Shown piece by piece: positions 1-9,552 of a stretch of 64,000 nt of DNA (within the stretch, counting starts at the first letter, position 1; each line of letters begins with the position of its first letter). The position numbers were made by a program, and so were the translations under genes. This stretch comes from Ashinkailepas kermadecensis (taxonomy: Eukaryota > Arthropoda > Thecostraca > Neolepadidae): assembly GCA_034440615.1 (NCBI GenBank), contig JAOTOM010004738.1, positions 310,001 to 374,000 of the forward strand, read 5' to 3'. The notes beneath the pieces were generated by a model, which had not been told where the DNA came from, did not search any database, and saw only the letters and a list, made by a program, of their open reading frames with translations.

Positions 1-642
1 TACAAATTGGACGCCGTCGTTTAAGCATTTGCGTTGCAGTCGCTTCTTAAAACCAATGCGGCAACGCCGATTGCTTTAGTGTACCTATCACTGAGACGAT
101 GACGGTGGACTGTGGACGGAGCGTCTTCAACTGGTGTTGGCAGGTGAGGTTTTGTAATGTAAATCGCTCGTTCAAGCTTAATTCGTCAAACTCGGGGTAT
201 TTCTCGTGCTGACGATAACATGTTTGTTGAAGCTGTGGGCGTTGTGTGATGCCAATGCTGTAGATGCTCGCTCAACCACAAGTGTGCCACCAAGGTGTTC
301 CGACTTGGCCCGCGCGGTGTGGCAGAGCCTCCCACCACTGGGAGTGGTAGGAGGAGGGTGGTCAGTTTGGCATCTCGCTCCCTACGTTTGCTCCGAGCCA
401 GGTAGAGATACGCCAAACGGCATGGTGTACCCGCACCCTTGTACTTTTGGAGTTATTTGTAACATTTGTATCCACCTCTGTTAGTTGACTTTCTAGATCA
501 GGTGGAACAGGTCATCGTCTCGGTGCAGTCATTTACCCTCTCTTCGCCGTAGTTTTTGGACTCTGGTGGTCGTGAAGCAAATGCGATTTCGTCCTACAAT
601 TTTGATGTTCTGCAAACTGAGCAGTGAATCCTGACCCTGATC

Positions 643-801
643 TGTGCAAAGGTCCAGATCGTTGATCAGAAGTTAAACTACCTGGGAATGCTGGATGAAA
701 TGTTCAAGCTAACGATTCCCGAAGCAGATTGTTTTCAAGAAGAGATAATGAGCATCACCAAAGCAAGGTCAAATGTTCGCGCTTTGATAGTTCCTCTTTA
801 A
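643..801 (+). pseudogene. Possible retroelement gag-like scrap
   Basis: An open stretch of about 52 codons ends at TAA 799-801. It reads as a helical, charged peptide containing LNYLGMLDEMFKL and CFQEEIMSITKAR. That style resembles the DUF1759-type helical segment of BEL/Pao retrotransposons, but the match is by eye and weak. There is no start codon, no long terminal repeat and no neighbouring polymerase. It could equally be a fragment of an unrelated coiled-coil exon. Confidence 0.25.
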
Positions 802-1008
802 CAATTTGGGTAAAGCATTCGATTATGTTTTGGTTTGTTAAAAAAAAACATGACCAATTTTCAACTCTAAGTTTGCAAAGGAAATAGATATCTCCTAATC
901 GCATCAGAAATTAAATCGCGTGCAAAGGTACCCTGGTCACGCACTTTCGCACCGCAGCGGTGCGTATTTTAGCCTACACAGCACCTGCGATACGTGTGCC
1001 ATGGCGCC

Positions 1009-1062
1009 GTTTCTGGCCATGTCCCGGTTTCTGGCCATGTCCCGGTTTCTGGCCATGTCCCG
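1009..1062. repeat. 18-bp unit x3 tandem repeat
   Basis: Three identical consecutive copies of GTTTCTGGCCATGTCCCG are present. No function is evident. Confidence 0.9.
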
Positions 1063-1358
1063 GTGACTTGATCAGATATTGACGTACCAGCTGGGGCACT
1101 ATTGGAGGACATAGTTTACCATAACACATAACCCAGTTTTTCGAAAATATTTATTAGTGATAGTTATACACGAAAAACGTCTTTCAATTTAAACCTGCAC
1201 TTCACCAGGTGACATCTCAGTTTCTTCGTTCTACTTTTTTTTGCATTTTTCTGTATTCATTTGTCTATGCACTGGTATTTCACGTTTTACGGAATCTTGT
1301 ACGGTTTGTTGATGATGACTGTTTCATTGTGCATCTACATTTACATTGAGACCAAATC

Positions 1359-1458
1359 GTGATCTCACTCACCTGGTCTAGCTCCGGACCCCACACTGGA
1401 CCTCCATTGTGATCTCACTCACCTGGTCTAGCTCCGGACCCCACACTGGACCTCCATT
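1359..1458. repeat. 50-bp perfect tandem duplication
   Basis: Two identical 50-base copies lie head to tail, each starting GTGATCTCACTCACCTGG and ending CACTGGACCTCCATT. Perfect identity implies a recent event. Confidence 0.9.
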
Positions 1459-2569
1459 TTTTTCGACACCATATGCCATCGTCAATTATGGCCGAAGGGT
1501 ACGCAAAATTGCAAGCCGGTATCTTGATCGGCTTATGATATATTGCAGAAAACCTCAAGAAGGGTGAGGCAAACTGACACCTCCTCCTATTATTACGTAT
1601 TCCCAGCAAATACGTATTCCCGGTAACATTAACGTTGAAGTTAAGCTTAGCTTTAGCGCTTCGTCAACAATTCTGCGGCGAGGATGGTTCCTGACAAAGA
1701 AATCTAGACCGGCGGTCTTTTTTGGAGAGGGCGAGGACAGTTCCTGTAACATGCATGGAGACTGAGAGAAATGAAGAAACTTCTCCGAATTTACGCTTTG
1801 TGTCGTATAGTGTAAGTGGAAGTGGTAAGTACAATTTCTCACTAATGCGACCAGAATTGTTCTGGTCAGAAAAACTCTGGTCGAGTCAGATGAAGAAAAA
1901 AAATCGTGCTATTGATTAAAATTCAGCTACGTCAATACAAGGGAGCAGTATTTTGGTCCCGAACTTAAAAAGTTCTAACCATGGTATTTGGCAATATCAC
2001 TGTGGCTTCCTTTGCCAGGTGTAACATCTACGAAATCTGAGGACGGGATAAAAAAGAAAGCTGACCAAGACGACGAAGGAGGTTTCTTAGAAGAAATCCT
2101 CTTCATTCTACATGAGCACAGCGAGGTATGGAGTGGAATCTCCTGCGATCCGGACACAATTGATCATTGCACAATGCGTAATTATTTCGATAGTTCGCCA
2201 TTTCAGAAAGTGCAATAGTGTTTCTTGCCCAATCTTAACCACACCTCTTTTTTCACTTCGCTCCTGTTTTAAACTAGTGCGGTTCGTTTGCCGCGGTAGT
2301 TTGACATATAGATGATGAATTTGTAATTTTTGGCAGTTGATTATCTGTTGACCTGCATCGGGGTTTCGGCGGAACATACGTCTCTTTCGCTTTCTCACTC
2401 TGTGTGCCAGTGCGACCCCTATCCGGTCAGGGCCTGTGTGACACTCCACCATAGCTGGGCTGTGACCTGAGCCCGGATCTGAGCCGCGCCTGGGTGTCTG
2501 ATCCGTGTCTGGGTACGGCCTGGTCGAACACGCACGCAACCTTTGTCTGGGAGCGGCCCGCGCCTGTCG

Positions 2570-2705
2570 GTGGCCGGTGACCGGTGACCGGGGCATGACG
2601 TGCACATGGCCGGGGGCCGGGGTCCGGTGACCGATGACCAGTGACCAGTGGCCGGTGACCGGTGACCGGTGACCCATGACCGGTGACCGGTGACCGGTGA
2701 CCGGG
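2570..2705. repeat. GGTGACC-type short-period repeat upstream of exon A
   Basis: Runs of GGTGACC (period 7), with imperfect GGCCGG and GATGACC variants, are interleaved with two copies of GGGGCATGACGTGCACATGG. The tract ends about 65 bases before the exon A acceptor. Unlike other arrays in this gene, no clear copy of the splice junction is seen in the unit. Confidence 0.8.
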
Positions 2706-2769
2706 GCATGACGTGCACATGGGGGCCCCACCCACGGGTCGCTGTGACGGCGCGCTGTGCGGCCGACAG

Positions 2770-3066
2770 TCACAGCGCTGGTCGTCGCCGCTGCTGCTGG
2801 CCGCCGCGGCGCTGGTGCACGCGCTGTGGGACGGCCAGTGCGGCGCCGCGCTCGCCTACCTGTGCGGCGCGGCCACCTTCTGGCGGCTGCTGGCGGCGCC
2901 GCTGCTGACGGCGCCCGACCGGCTGCCGCTGCCGCTGGCCGCACACCTGCTGCGCACACTGGCGCTGCAGCTGTACTACGGCCGGCAGCCGGACCGGCGG
3001 CTCGCCGACGTGCTGGCCGCCGTCACCGACGACCGCGACGGCCACCTGCTCGGCGCCTGGTCAAAG
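2770..3066 (+). CDS. Nup188: Nup188 exon A
   Basis: Internal exon of 99 codons, phase 0 at both ends. The acceptor is GGCCGACAG|TCACAG and the donor GGTCAAAG|GTGGGG. The peptide is leucine- and alanine-rich helix with LVHALWDGQCGAAL, then ATFWRLLAAPLL, then LRTLALQLYYGRQ. In animal Nup188 the same order (a helix containing LW, an FW..L.sPLF segment, then a LALELYY helix) occurs in the mid to C-terminal solenoid. Codons are strongly G/C-ending compared with the flanks. The preceding exon is not visible. The donor side founds a 31-bp tandem array that repeats the last exon bases. An antisense frame of 283 codons overlaps it and is a composition artefact. Confidence 0.8.
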
Positions 3067-3405
3067 GTGGGGGCACGGGAGCAACGCCTGGTCAGAGGTG
3101 GTGTCTCGGGAGCAACATCTTTTCAAAGGTAGGGTCACAGGAGCAACATCTGGTCAACGGTGGGGGCACAGAAACAACACCTGCTCAAAGGTGAGGTCAT
3201 AAGAGCAATACCTGGTGAAAGGCGGGATCACAGGAGCAACACCTAATCAAAGGTCGTGTCACTGGAGCAAAAACTGGTCAAAGTTGAGGTCACGGGAGGA
3301 ACACCCACGGGAGCAACACATTGGCAAAGGTTTGGGCACGGGAGCTACACCTGGTGAAGGGTGGGGTCACGGGAGCAACAGCTGGTCAAATGTGTTGTCA
3401 CGTGA
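3058..3405 (+). repeat. 31-bp donor-derived minisatellite after exon A
   Basis: About 11 copies of a 31-base unit are present. The first copy begins in the exon itself: CCTGGTCAAAG is the exon end and GTGGGGGCACGG the intron start. Later copies vary (GTCAGAGGTGGTG, TTCAAAGGTAGGG, GTCAACGGTGGGG). Most keep an A(A/C)(A/C)GGT(G/A)-like donor. Confidence 0.85.
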
Positions 3406-3675
3406 TCAATAGTTGATAAGCGGTTGGTATGGGGATGGGGTAAACTCCGTAGCACCGTGTCTAAGAGGGTGTGGAAGGGTGTTGAAACCGGATAATGATG
3501 TGTTCTCTGCATCGCAGTGTAGTGCAGCCTGCCACAAAAGCATGTCTTCACCCCCCCCCCCCCATGGTGCTAAGCCTGCGGGGCATAGCACCTGTTGTTG
3601 GTGTATTGGGCAATTGAAGGCTTTATTGGTCCCCTGGGCTCAAGAGCCTGCACCTTACATTTGTGCTTGGCATTA
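3406..3675. other. Intron A-B, unique part
   Basis: Non-repetitive intron with a C12-type run near 3550. No exon or element was recognised. Confidence 0.6.
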
Positions 3676-4029
3676 GATGACATTGTAGCTGTTGAGTGAC
3701 GTGCCGCGACGTCACAGCTGGCGTGTGACGTGACAACGTTGCGTCTGGTATGTGCCATGGCGTTACAGCTGCTGCGTAACGTGGTGTGACATTGCAACTG
3801 ATGTGTGATGTGCCATGACGTCACAGCTGGTTTGTGTGGCTTGCCATGACGCTACAGCTGGTGTTACGTGCTGTGACGCTAGAGCTGATATGTGACGTGC
3901 CGTGACGCTACAACTGCTGTGCAATGTGTTGTAACGTTGCAGCTGGTGTGTGACGTGCTGTGGCGCTATAGCTGGTGTGTGACGTGCCGTGACGTTGCAG
4001 CTGGTGTATGACGTGCCGTGACGTTGCAG
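3676..4029 (+). repeat. ~29-bp acceptor-derived minisatellite before exon B
   Basis: About a dozen degenerate units of roughly 27-50 bases are built on GTGACGTGCCGTGACGTTGC then AGCTGGTGT. The last units run straight into the real junction GACGTTGCAG|CTGGTGCGTGACG, so the unit contains the acceptor AG and the first exon B bases. Several copies keep an intact CAG|CTGGTG. Confidence 0.85.
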
Positions 4030-4180
4030 CTGGTGCGTGACGTGACGTGTTCGCTGTCGGAGGACCTGGACGCCTCCGTGCTGGCGCCGTGTCCGGAGTC
4101 GGCGCCCGAGGAGCGCCAGGCGGACGCCGCGAATCTACTGCTGGCCTGGCGCGACTGGTGCATGGTGGTGGCCGCGCCCG
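4030..4180 (+). CDS. Nup188: Nup188 exon B
   Basis: Internal exon of 50 codons plus one base (phase 0 in, phase 1 out), with acceptor GACGTTGCAG|CTGGTG and donor GCGCCCG|GTTAGT. It begins LVRDVTCSL and ends LLLAWRDWCMVVAAP. The family has the same arrangement here: a YVKSL-like helix, an acidic loop, then a helix with AWR and hydrophobics. The loop ASVLAPCPESAPEE is low-complexity. The exon start is embedded in the tandem array to its left, so first-exon codons LVRDV also occur in decoy copies upstream. The exon was too short to stand out as an open frame and is supported by splice phase and alignment order. Confidence 0.75.
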
Positions 4181-4203
4181 GTTAGTGTGGGTTAGTTAAC
4201 ACG

Positions 4204-4205
<2 letters not shown>

Positions 4206-4269
<64 letters not shown>
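4206..4269. repeat. (TA)n microsatellite
   Basis: Roughly 31 uninterrupted TA dinucleotides start 25 bases after the exon B donor. Confidence 0.97.
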
Positions 4270-4436
4270 GGGTGTGTGTACGTGTATGTGTGCGCGAGAG
4301 AGCATTACGGCTAAAAATGTAACACGATCTGTTATGGGCTGCTTTGGGCTTTGGGTCTTTGTATTGTCTTGGAATGGCGCGCATTGTATCAGGAAATTTT
4401 AACTCGTCTATACGCTGGTCGTGTATCACTGCCACC

Positions 4437-4809
4437 AGTGCGCCGGTTGACGTGCCGGAGGTGTAAGGTGACGCGACGTGACCGCTGGCGGCCGATGGCA
4501 GGAGCGTCGGTGACGTTGTCGCCGGTTGACGTGCCGGAGTGTAGGCGACGTGACCGCTGGCGGCCATGGCAGGAGCGTCGGTGACGTTGTTGCCGGTTGA
4601 CGTGCCGGAGGTGTAAGGTGACGCGACGTGACCGCTGGCGGCCGATGGCAGGAGCGTCGGTGACGTTGTCGCCGGTTGACGTGCCGGAGGTGTAAGGTGA
4701 CGCGACGTGACCGCTGGCGGCCGATGGCAGGAGCGTCGGTGACGTTGTCGCCGGTTGACGTGCCGGAGGTGTAAGGTGACGCGACGTGACCGCTGGCGGC
4801 CGATGGCAG
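4437..4809 (+). repeat. 79-bp acceptor-derived minisatellite before exon C
   Basis: Nearly five copies of a 79-base unit are present. Each contains GCCGATGGCAG|GAGCGTCGG, identical to the true exon C acceptor, followed by GTGACGTTGTCGCCGG, the next exon bases. After that the copies diverge into GTTGACGTGCCGGAGGTG while the true exon continues ACAGCC. One copy (about 4515-4590) carries small deletions. Reading on from a decoy acceptor in the exon C frame reaches TAA. Confidence 0.9.
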
Positions 4810-4960
4810 GAGCGTCGGTGACGTTGTCGCCGGACAGCCAACGTCGGGTGCTGGTCGACCTGATGACGTCGCTGGAGCAGCAGCTGAACGGGCCCGGCCG
4901 GCCGCGTCTGGTCAGCACGCTGGCCGAGCTCATCATGATGCTGACGTCACACTGGACAGG
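4810..4960 (+). CDS. Nup188: Nup188 exon C
   Basis: Internal exon of 151 bases (phase 1 in, phase 2 out), with acceptor CCGATGGCAG|GAGCG and donor GGACAGG|GTCAGT. With the base left by exon B it reads G-ASVTLSPDSQRRVLVDLM, then a helix, then LAELIMMLTSHW. The family has a corresponding TDSVVRRQLFLDVL-like helix and a final LLLILLRQW-like helix, so the order and spacing fit. Both exon edges founded arrays: 79-bp units on the left and 75-bp units on the right. It is therefore the clearest case in the window of an exon bracketed by copies of its own two junctions. Confidence 0.8.
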
Positions 4961-5312
4961 GTCAGTGGCGCTCTCCACTATCGGGACTGTCCTACTGACA
5001 CACCATGACGCTGATGTCCCACTGGACACGGTCAGTGGTGCTCTCCACACCGGGGTCGGGACTATCCTGACACACCATGACGCTAACGTCATACTGGACA
5101 GGGTCAGTGGTGCTCTCCTCGCCGGGGTCGGGACTGTCCTACTGACACACCATGACGCTAACGTCATACTGGACAGGGTCAGTGGTGCTCTCCTCGCCGG
5201 GGTCGGGACTGTCCTACTGACACACCATGACGCTAATGGCATACTGGACAGGGTCAGTGGTGCTCTCCCCGCCGGTACTGGCCTGCTGACACCATAACGC
5301 TGATGTCCCACT
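4961..5312 (+). repeat. 75-bp donor-derived minisatellite after exon C
   Basis: About 4.5 units of 75 bases are present. Each carries GACGCTAACGTCATACTGGA then CAGGGTCAGTGGTGC, matching the exon C end GCTGACGTCACACTGGACAG and donor GTCAGTGG. So about 26 exon bases plus the donor are repeated. A detached copy (CACTGGACACGGTCAGCGA) lies at about 6465-6484. Confidence 0.9.
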
Positions 5313-5587
5313 GGCAGACCGGTTTACCCTTACACTTTTGGCGTGCTTATTACGATTTTGCACATGGAACTACGCCAATGCTATATCTCTAGACTGATTA
5401 CGCTTATCAGCGAGGTGAAAATACGATTTTTTCATGTCGGTGATTTTCCGTTTTTTTTCAGTTCCGAATTTTATTTTCCTTAATGTTCCGTTCCAAGTTT
5501 TTACTTTCGGTCGTCGAGCGCGCCATTTTCCCCGATTCGGTATGTTCATCGCTCGGCAGAAGAACTTTCTACTTGCTTCCGACAACA
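5313..5587. other. Intron C-D, AT-rich
   Basis: AT-rich sequence with T-runs leads into the hAT fragment. No exon was recognised. Confidence 0.5.
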
Positions 5588-6079
5588 TGTCATGTCAAGG
5601 ATGTGGAGGTTGTGGACACCAACCTTCAGGCATCATCCAGCGCACAGAGCATCACCAACCTGATTATCAGATTCCCCTTCCTCATTCCACCTGATGTCTC
5701 CAAGCAGACAATACTGGAACAGTTCAGAGTGTACCAGCAAGAGGACATTACCGCATGTGTGGCTGATCGCATTGACGACACCTGGTCAGCAATTGGGAAT
5801 CTCAAAGATGAAACTGATGAGCAGACCATGAAAGAACTCTTCAAAGTGATGTGTGGGATCCTCACTGTTCCCCATTCCAGTGCTCACTGTGAGCGTGTTT
5901 TCTCATGTGTGAGGAAAAACCGCACAGACCAGAGATCATGCCTTGGCGACGACACTCTGGAGAGTTTGCTGGTTCTGAAGTCTCGCCCAGGGAGCTTCAC
6001 TACCAGAACCTACTCCAAAGATGTTCTTGACAACGTTAAGTCAGCCTACTACAAATCACTGCAGGCAACTCAACTGTAA
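5588..6079 (+). pseudogene. hAT-like transposase C-terminal fragment
   Basis: An open frame ends at TAA 6077-6079. The last ~150 residues include DTWSAIGNL, then LTVPHSSAHCERVFSCVRKN, then DDTLESLLVLKSRPG. This HSSAxxERxFSxxxxxxT...L..LL.lks pattern is the hAT dimerisation domain near the C terminus of hAT transposases. The DDE catalytic core and BED finger are missing, so it is a 5'-truncated relic or a captured domain. It lies in sense orientation in intron C-D. Base composition (about 48 percent GC) differs from the GC-rich exons nearby. Confidence 0.65.
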
Positions 6080-7096
6080 CCAAACAAATCAAGTCCACCC
6101 ACCCACTCATTTTGACACGTTTTGTGGCTTATGACTTTGTTTTGTACAAGTAAATGGTTTCTCACACACACAGTTGCATCTAGTGAATTTGACATTCCTT
6201 TTATGGCTTTGTTTTGTACTCATGTTTCCAAATTCTCATTGCGTCTTCGATGTTCTGTGAGCTGGATATTGTCAGCCTCTAAGATTGATTTCCACGAATA
6301 TAGTCCACCCCATCTACTGAATTTGCCTTTTTTCATTGTGTTGATGAGGCTCTGCGGGCTGGATGATGCTGGAAGGTTGTCCACAAATTACACTTTTTGG
6401 TCTGAGATTACACTTTTTTGCTGGTTGAAGTACTCCAAATACTTTGAGGGGGTAAACAGGTCTGCACTGGACACGGTCAGCGATGCTCTCCGTGGGGCAC
6501 AGCAGCGATTCGGAACCAGCCTGCTGGAATTTGGGACGCTGTGTTATAATCCAGGTGTCATGAGATCCAAAAACTTGCAATAGTTGTCGCTGATGATTGT
6601 GCGTAGGCAGGCTGAGCATAAGCGCGCGAGCTGCGCTGTTTCTTTTGTTTTCTGATCTGTATCTGCGGGCATACATCAGAGCTCGGTGGCACTCACCCGT
6701 CTGTCGCAATATATTAATATGATGTAAATGACATTTGAGCTGCAGCAATGGTAATACTTAGTGATTATGTGGTGGGTATTGTGACGTAAAGTCATGCGAT
6801 TGCCAACACTTTCGTCTCGCTTTGGATGCACTCACTTTACTATGTAGTGACTGTATCGCTTCGCGCCTTCTCATGCTGCAGTGCAGTTATGATGCCGCCG
6901 TCTCCCAGCTATCGCGGTGATTGCGATGATGTGGCATCTTCATCTTCGAAGCTTTGGCGATTGTTGCAACGTGACCCCCCACTCCCCACCCCTCTCCGTA
7001 CGGATAAATGAGTAATGACTGTGCCCAACTCCGTGGCAGTGTTACGTGCCACCCCCGTTAGATCTGATCTGGATAACGTAGCCCCCTGTTTCCCAG
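6080..7096. other. Intron C-D remainder
   Basis: Mostly AT-rich. It contains one stray copy of the exon C donor unit near 6460-6500. No other feature was recognised. Confidence 0.5.
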
Positions 7097-7248
7097 ATGC
7101 TGCAGCGATCATGAAGTGCTAGACCACACCTGGTCGCTGCTGGAGGCATGCAGCGTCCGTTTTGAGGAGCTGCACGTGCGCGCACGGACAGCCGTGCTGA
7201 CAACAGCGCTGTGGACCCTTCAGCAGTGTCAAGCGGGGTCAGATGCAG
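7097..7248 (+). CDS. Nup188: Nup188 exon D
   Basis: Internal exon of 152 bases (phase 2 in, phase 1 out), with acceptor TGTTTCCCAG|ATGCTG and donor GATGCAG|GTGGGG. It reads CCSDHEVLDHTWSLLEACSV, then RFEELHVRARTAVLTTALW, then TLQQCQAGSDA. The family has an acidic start, an ILEGVL-like helix, and a QQLMEKTKAKVFSAFITVLQ-like helix. An alternative donor at CAAGCGGG|GTCAGA was considered, but only the chosen donor leaves phase 1, which exon E needs. The acceptor side has no tandem array, in contrast to exons B, C, E and H. Confidence 0.78.
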
Positions 7249-7620
7249 GTGGGGCCTGGTGTAGTCACAGGCAGGGTCAGAAGCAGGCGGGACCTGCTGT
7301 AGTGTCAGGAGGGGGGGGTCAGAAGCAGGTGGGGCCTGCTGTAGTGACAGGCAGGGTCAGACGCAGGTGGGGTCTGCTATAGTGGCAGGCGGGGTCAGAT
7401 TGCAGGTGGGGCCTGCTACGGCGGCAGGCGGGGTCAGATGCATGTGGGGTCTGCTGTAGTGTCAGGCAGGGTCAAGTCAAGATGTGGGAGATGGTTGTTG
7501 TGGTGTTTGGTGGGGTCAGACAGATGCAGGTGAGGGGTGTGGGGCTAGTGTAGTGTCAGGCAGAGACAGATGCGGGTGTGGGATGAGGGACTGTCTTCAT
7601 GTCAGGCGGGGTGCTGTGGT
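7230..7620 (+). repeat. ~42-bp donor-derived minisatellite after exon D
   Basis: About nine degenerate units of roughly 42 bases are built on GGCGGGGTCAGATGCAGGTG then GGGCCTGCTGTAGTGTCA. The unit repeats the exon end GGGTCAGATGCAG and donor GTGGGG. Many copies retain GCAGGTGGGG. Confidence 0.85.
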
Positions 7621-8119
7621 GAAGCATTAAGGCAATCTGTCGCTTGCCACCTTTGGGCAATGCCAAAGCTTGAACTCATTTGTCACGGTCGTTTTGGCAG
7701 ACAACCGGGGCAGTGGTAGACTGCGCTGCCTTCGCCGCAGCAACAGTACTGCTGGTGGTGTGCAGATATACAGTGCTGATTTGTGTGCGTAGTGCTGTAT
7801 GAGCTGAACTCTTGAAGATTAGTCGCGTTTTCAGGACTTGTCAGCTGATCGTGGGATGACCAATTAATACTTGAAATTTTTCATCGGTAGCGATTAAAAA
7901 TAATCGTGTGAGTGCGTATGGATAGTGTTCATGCGTGTTTAAGCAGAATTGTGTGCTGTTCTTATCTTAGCACTCTCAGAGCTGTAACTGGTCAGCCTGT
8001 GTATCCCCGGTCTGCCCCGGCATTTAGCCCTCTCTCAGGAATGTTGACCGACCCTGAATTATTGTCCCGCCCGCAGTGGTGTGGGTCTACTAGCGCCCTT
8101 TTGGCCGGATCTCTGGTTC
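7621..8119. other. Intron D-E, unique part
   Basis: No exon or element was recognised. The sequence becomes GC-richer toward the exon E acceptor array. Confidence 0.5.
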
Positions 8120-8466
8120 CTCCCGCAGAGGTGTTGATTTGCTGTCGTTCAGTGGCGCCCGTCTGTCCTGACCTCTGACCCCTGACCCCTGCGGCAGAGG
8201 TGTCGGTCTGCCATTACTGCGTGACACCCGTCTGTCCTGACCTCTGACCCCTGACCCCTGCGGCAGAGGTATCGGTCTGCCATTACTGCGTGACACCCGT
8301 CTGCCCTGACCTCTGACCCCTGACCCCTGCGGCAGAGGTGTCGGTCTGCCATTACTGCGTGACACCCGTCTGTCCTGACCTCTGACCCCTGACCCCTGCG
8401 GCAGAGGTGTCGCTCTGCCATTACTGCGTGACACCCGTCTGTCCTGACCCCTGACCGCTCCGGCAG
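8120..8466 (+). repeat. 69-bp acceptor-derived minisatellite before exon E
   Basis: Four near-identical 69-base units plus a more diverged first one are present. Each contains CCCTGCGGCAG|AGGTGTCGG, the exon E acceptor and start, then bases translating as VSVCHYCVTPVCPDL in the exon frame, ending in TGA. The true exon reads VSACQRCVAPVCQML, so about 45 coding bases were copied and have since diverged. Confidence 0.92.
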
Positions 8467-8831
8467 AGGTGTCGGCCTGCCAGCGCTGCGTGGCGCCCGT
8501 CTGCCAGATGCTGGAGCTGGCGCTGTCGCAGACGGAGCCGGCCGACGCGGCGCCGGCCGCCGTGCAGCTGGCCGGCCTGGCGGCGCTGCTGCTGCGCCGG
8601 CTGGTGACAGCCGAGCCGGCGCGCCGGCAGCTGGCCGGCCGGCTGACGCTGCCGGCCGCGCTGGCCACGCTGGGCCGCCGGCTGCGCCAGGCGCGCCAGC
8701 CGCAGCTGTGCGAGCGGCTGCTGCAGGCGGCGCTGGCCGCCACCGCCGCCGACCGGCAGGCGGCCAGCGGCGCAGTCTCGCTGGGCCTGTCCAGCGTCGT
8801 GTGTCTGCCGCTGGCCGACCTCAGACAGAAG
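8467..8831 (+). CDS. Nup188: Nup188 exon E
   Basis: The largest exon seen: 365 bases, 121 codons plus two (phase 1 in, phase 0 out). The acceptor is CTCCGGCAG|AGGTGT and the donor GACAGAAG|GTACGC. It starts VSACQRCVAPVCQMLELAL and proceeds through alanine/leucine-rich helices. The later part holds CERLLQAALAATAADRQ and ends LSSVVCLPLADLRQK. In the family this region has a LVLNVCETLQE-like helix, a variable linker, a HLLLTLARTQ-like helix and a final SICLPLLSVYQ-like helix. Third codon positions are almost all G or C. The donor side lacks a convincing array, although AAGACAGAAGGTGCAG near 9033 resembles the donor. Confidence 0.82.
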
Positions 8832-9552
8832 GTACGCCCGCTGAGCTTCACGTGTGCAGACGTTGTGAGCGTCTAGGCTGTGTGTGGCGTAGAGTACTGA
8901 CGTCTGATCCGCTGCACCTCGCTCAAACAAAATGTCCACTCGTATGCCGTTCTGCAGACGGACAGGGCGTCCGGTCTACTCCTGTTTTCCCCAGACAAAA
9001 GGCAAGGGCATCTGGTTCACTCTCGTTCCTTAAGACAGAAGGTGCAGATGTCTCATCCCCTGGCAGGTGTGTGTTGGCTAGTCCATATCGCATGTGATCG
9101 CTGCTTTGGTCGTGACGGTGTGTCTGCTATAACGGTAGCATCGCGATTCATCTATCGCATTACACAGAACATTCCCTGTTTTCACGCCCTGCAGGCGACG
9201 GATGAAGGCGTCATCCCTGAATATCCATGCTAGTTCCTTTCCTTATAGATGGCATGTGGTAAGGAGAACACGCTAGGACTTGTTACATTTGTGTCATTCG
9301 CTGACTGGAAGTAAAAAGATCTACTCGCGGGATCTGCCATATCTTTGATCAGTGTCCGCCTGTCGTGTGTGGCCACTTGCAGACTGGAGGTGGGCGAACA
9401 CGCTGTACACCCGAAGCACGTGTGCAACGAAGTTAGCTTCTGGCAGTACCTTTGGTATCAAATTTGGTAGCCAAGTCATAGTTGTATGTGTTCGAATTTG
9501 CCAGCCGCCGTCCCGTCACATCGCAGTGGCTGGTACAGCGCACTAAGCTACT
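8832..9552. other. Intron E-F, first part
   Basis: Non-coding, with one stray donor-like copy near 9033. No exon was recognised. Confidence 0.5.

Larger units (their letters stand above)
1..2569. other. 5' flanking/intron sequence, no recognisable exon
   Basis: No exon with a reading frame matching Nup188 was found here, so this is probably intron upstream of the first visible exon. It contains a possible retroelement scrap (643-801) and two short tandem duplications (1009-1062 and 1359-1458), described separately. Short open frames exist on both strands but look like chance. Confidence 0.5.

Noticed and set aside
2108..2959. 283-codon reverse frame
   Set aside because: Antisense to exon A and short repeats; an Ala/Arg/Pro composition artefact of GC-rich DNA.
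7231..7240. Alternative exon D donor CAAGCGGG|GTCAGA
   Set aside because: It would leave phase 2, while exon E needs phase 1; GATGCAG|GTGGGG at 7248 fits.
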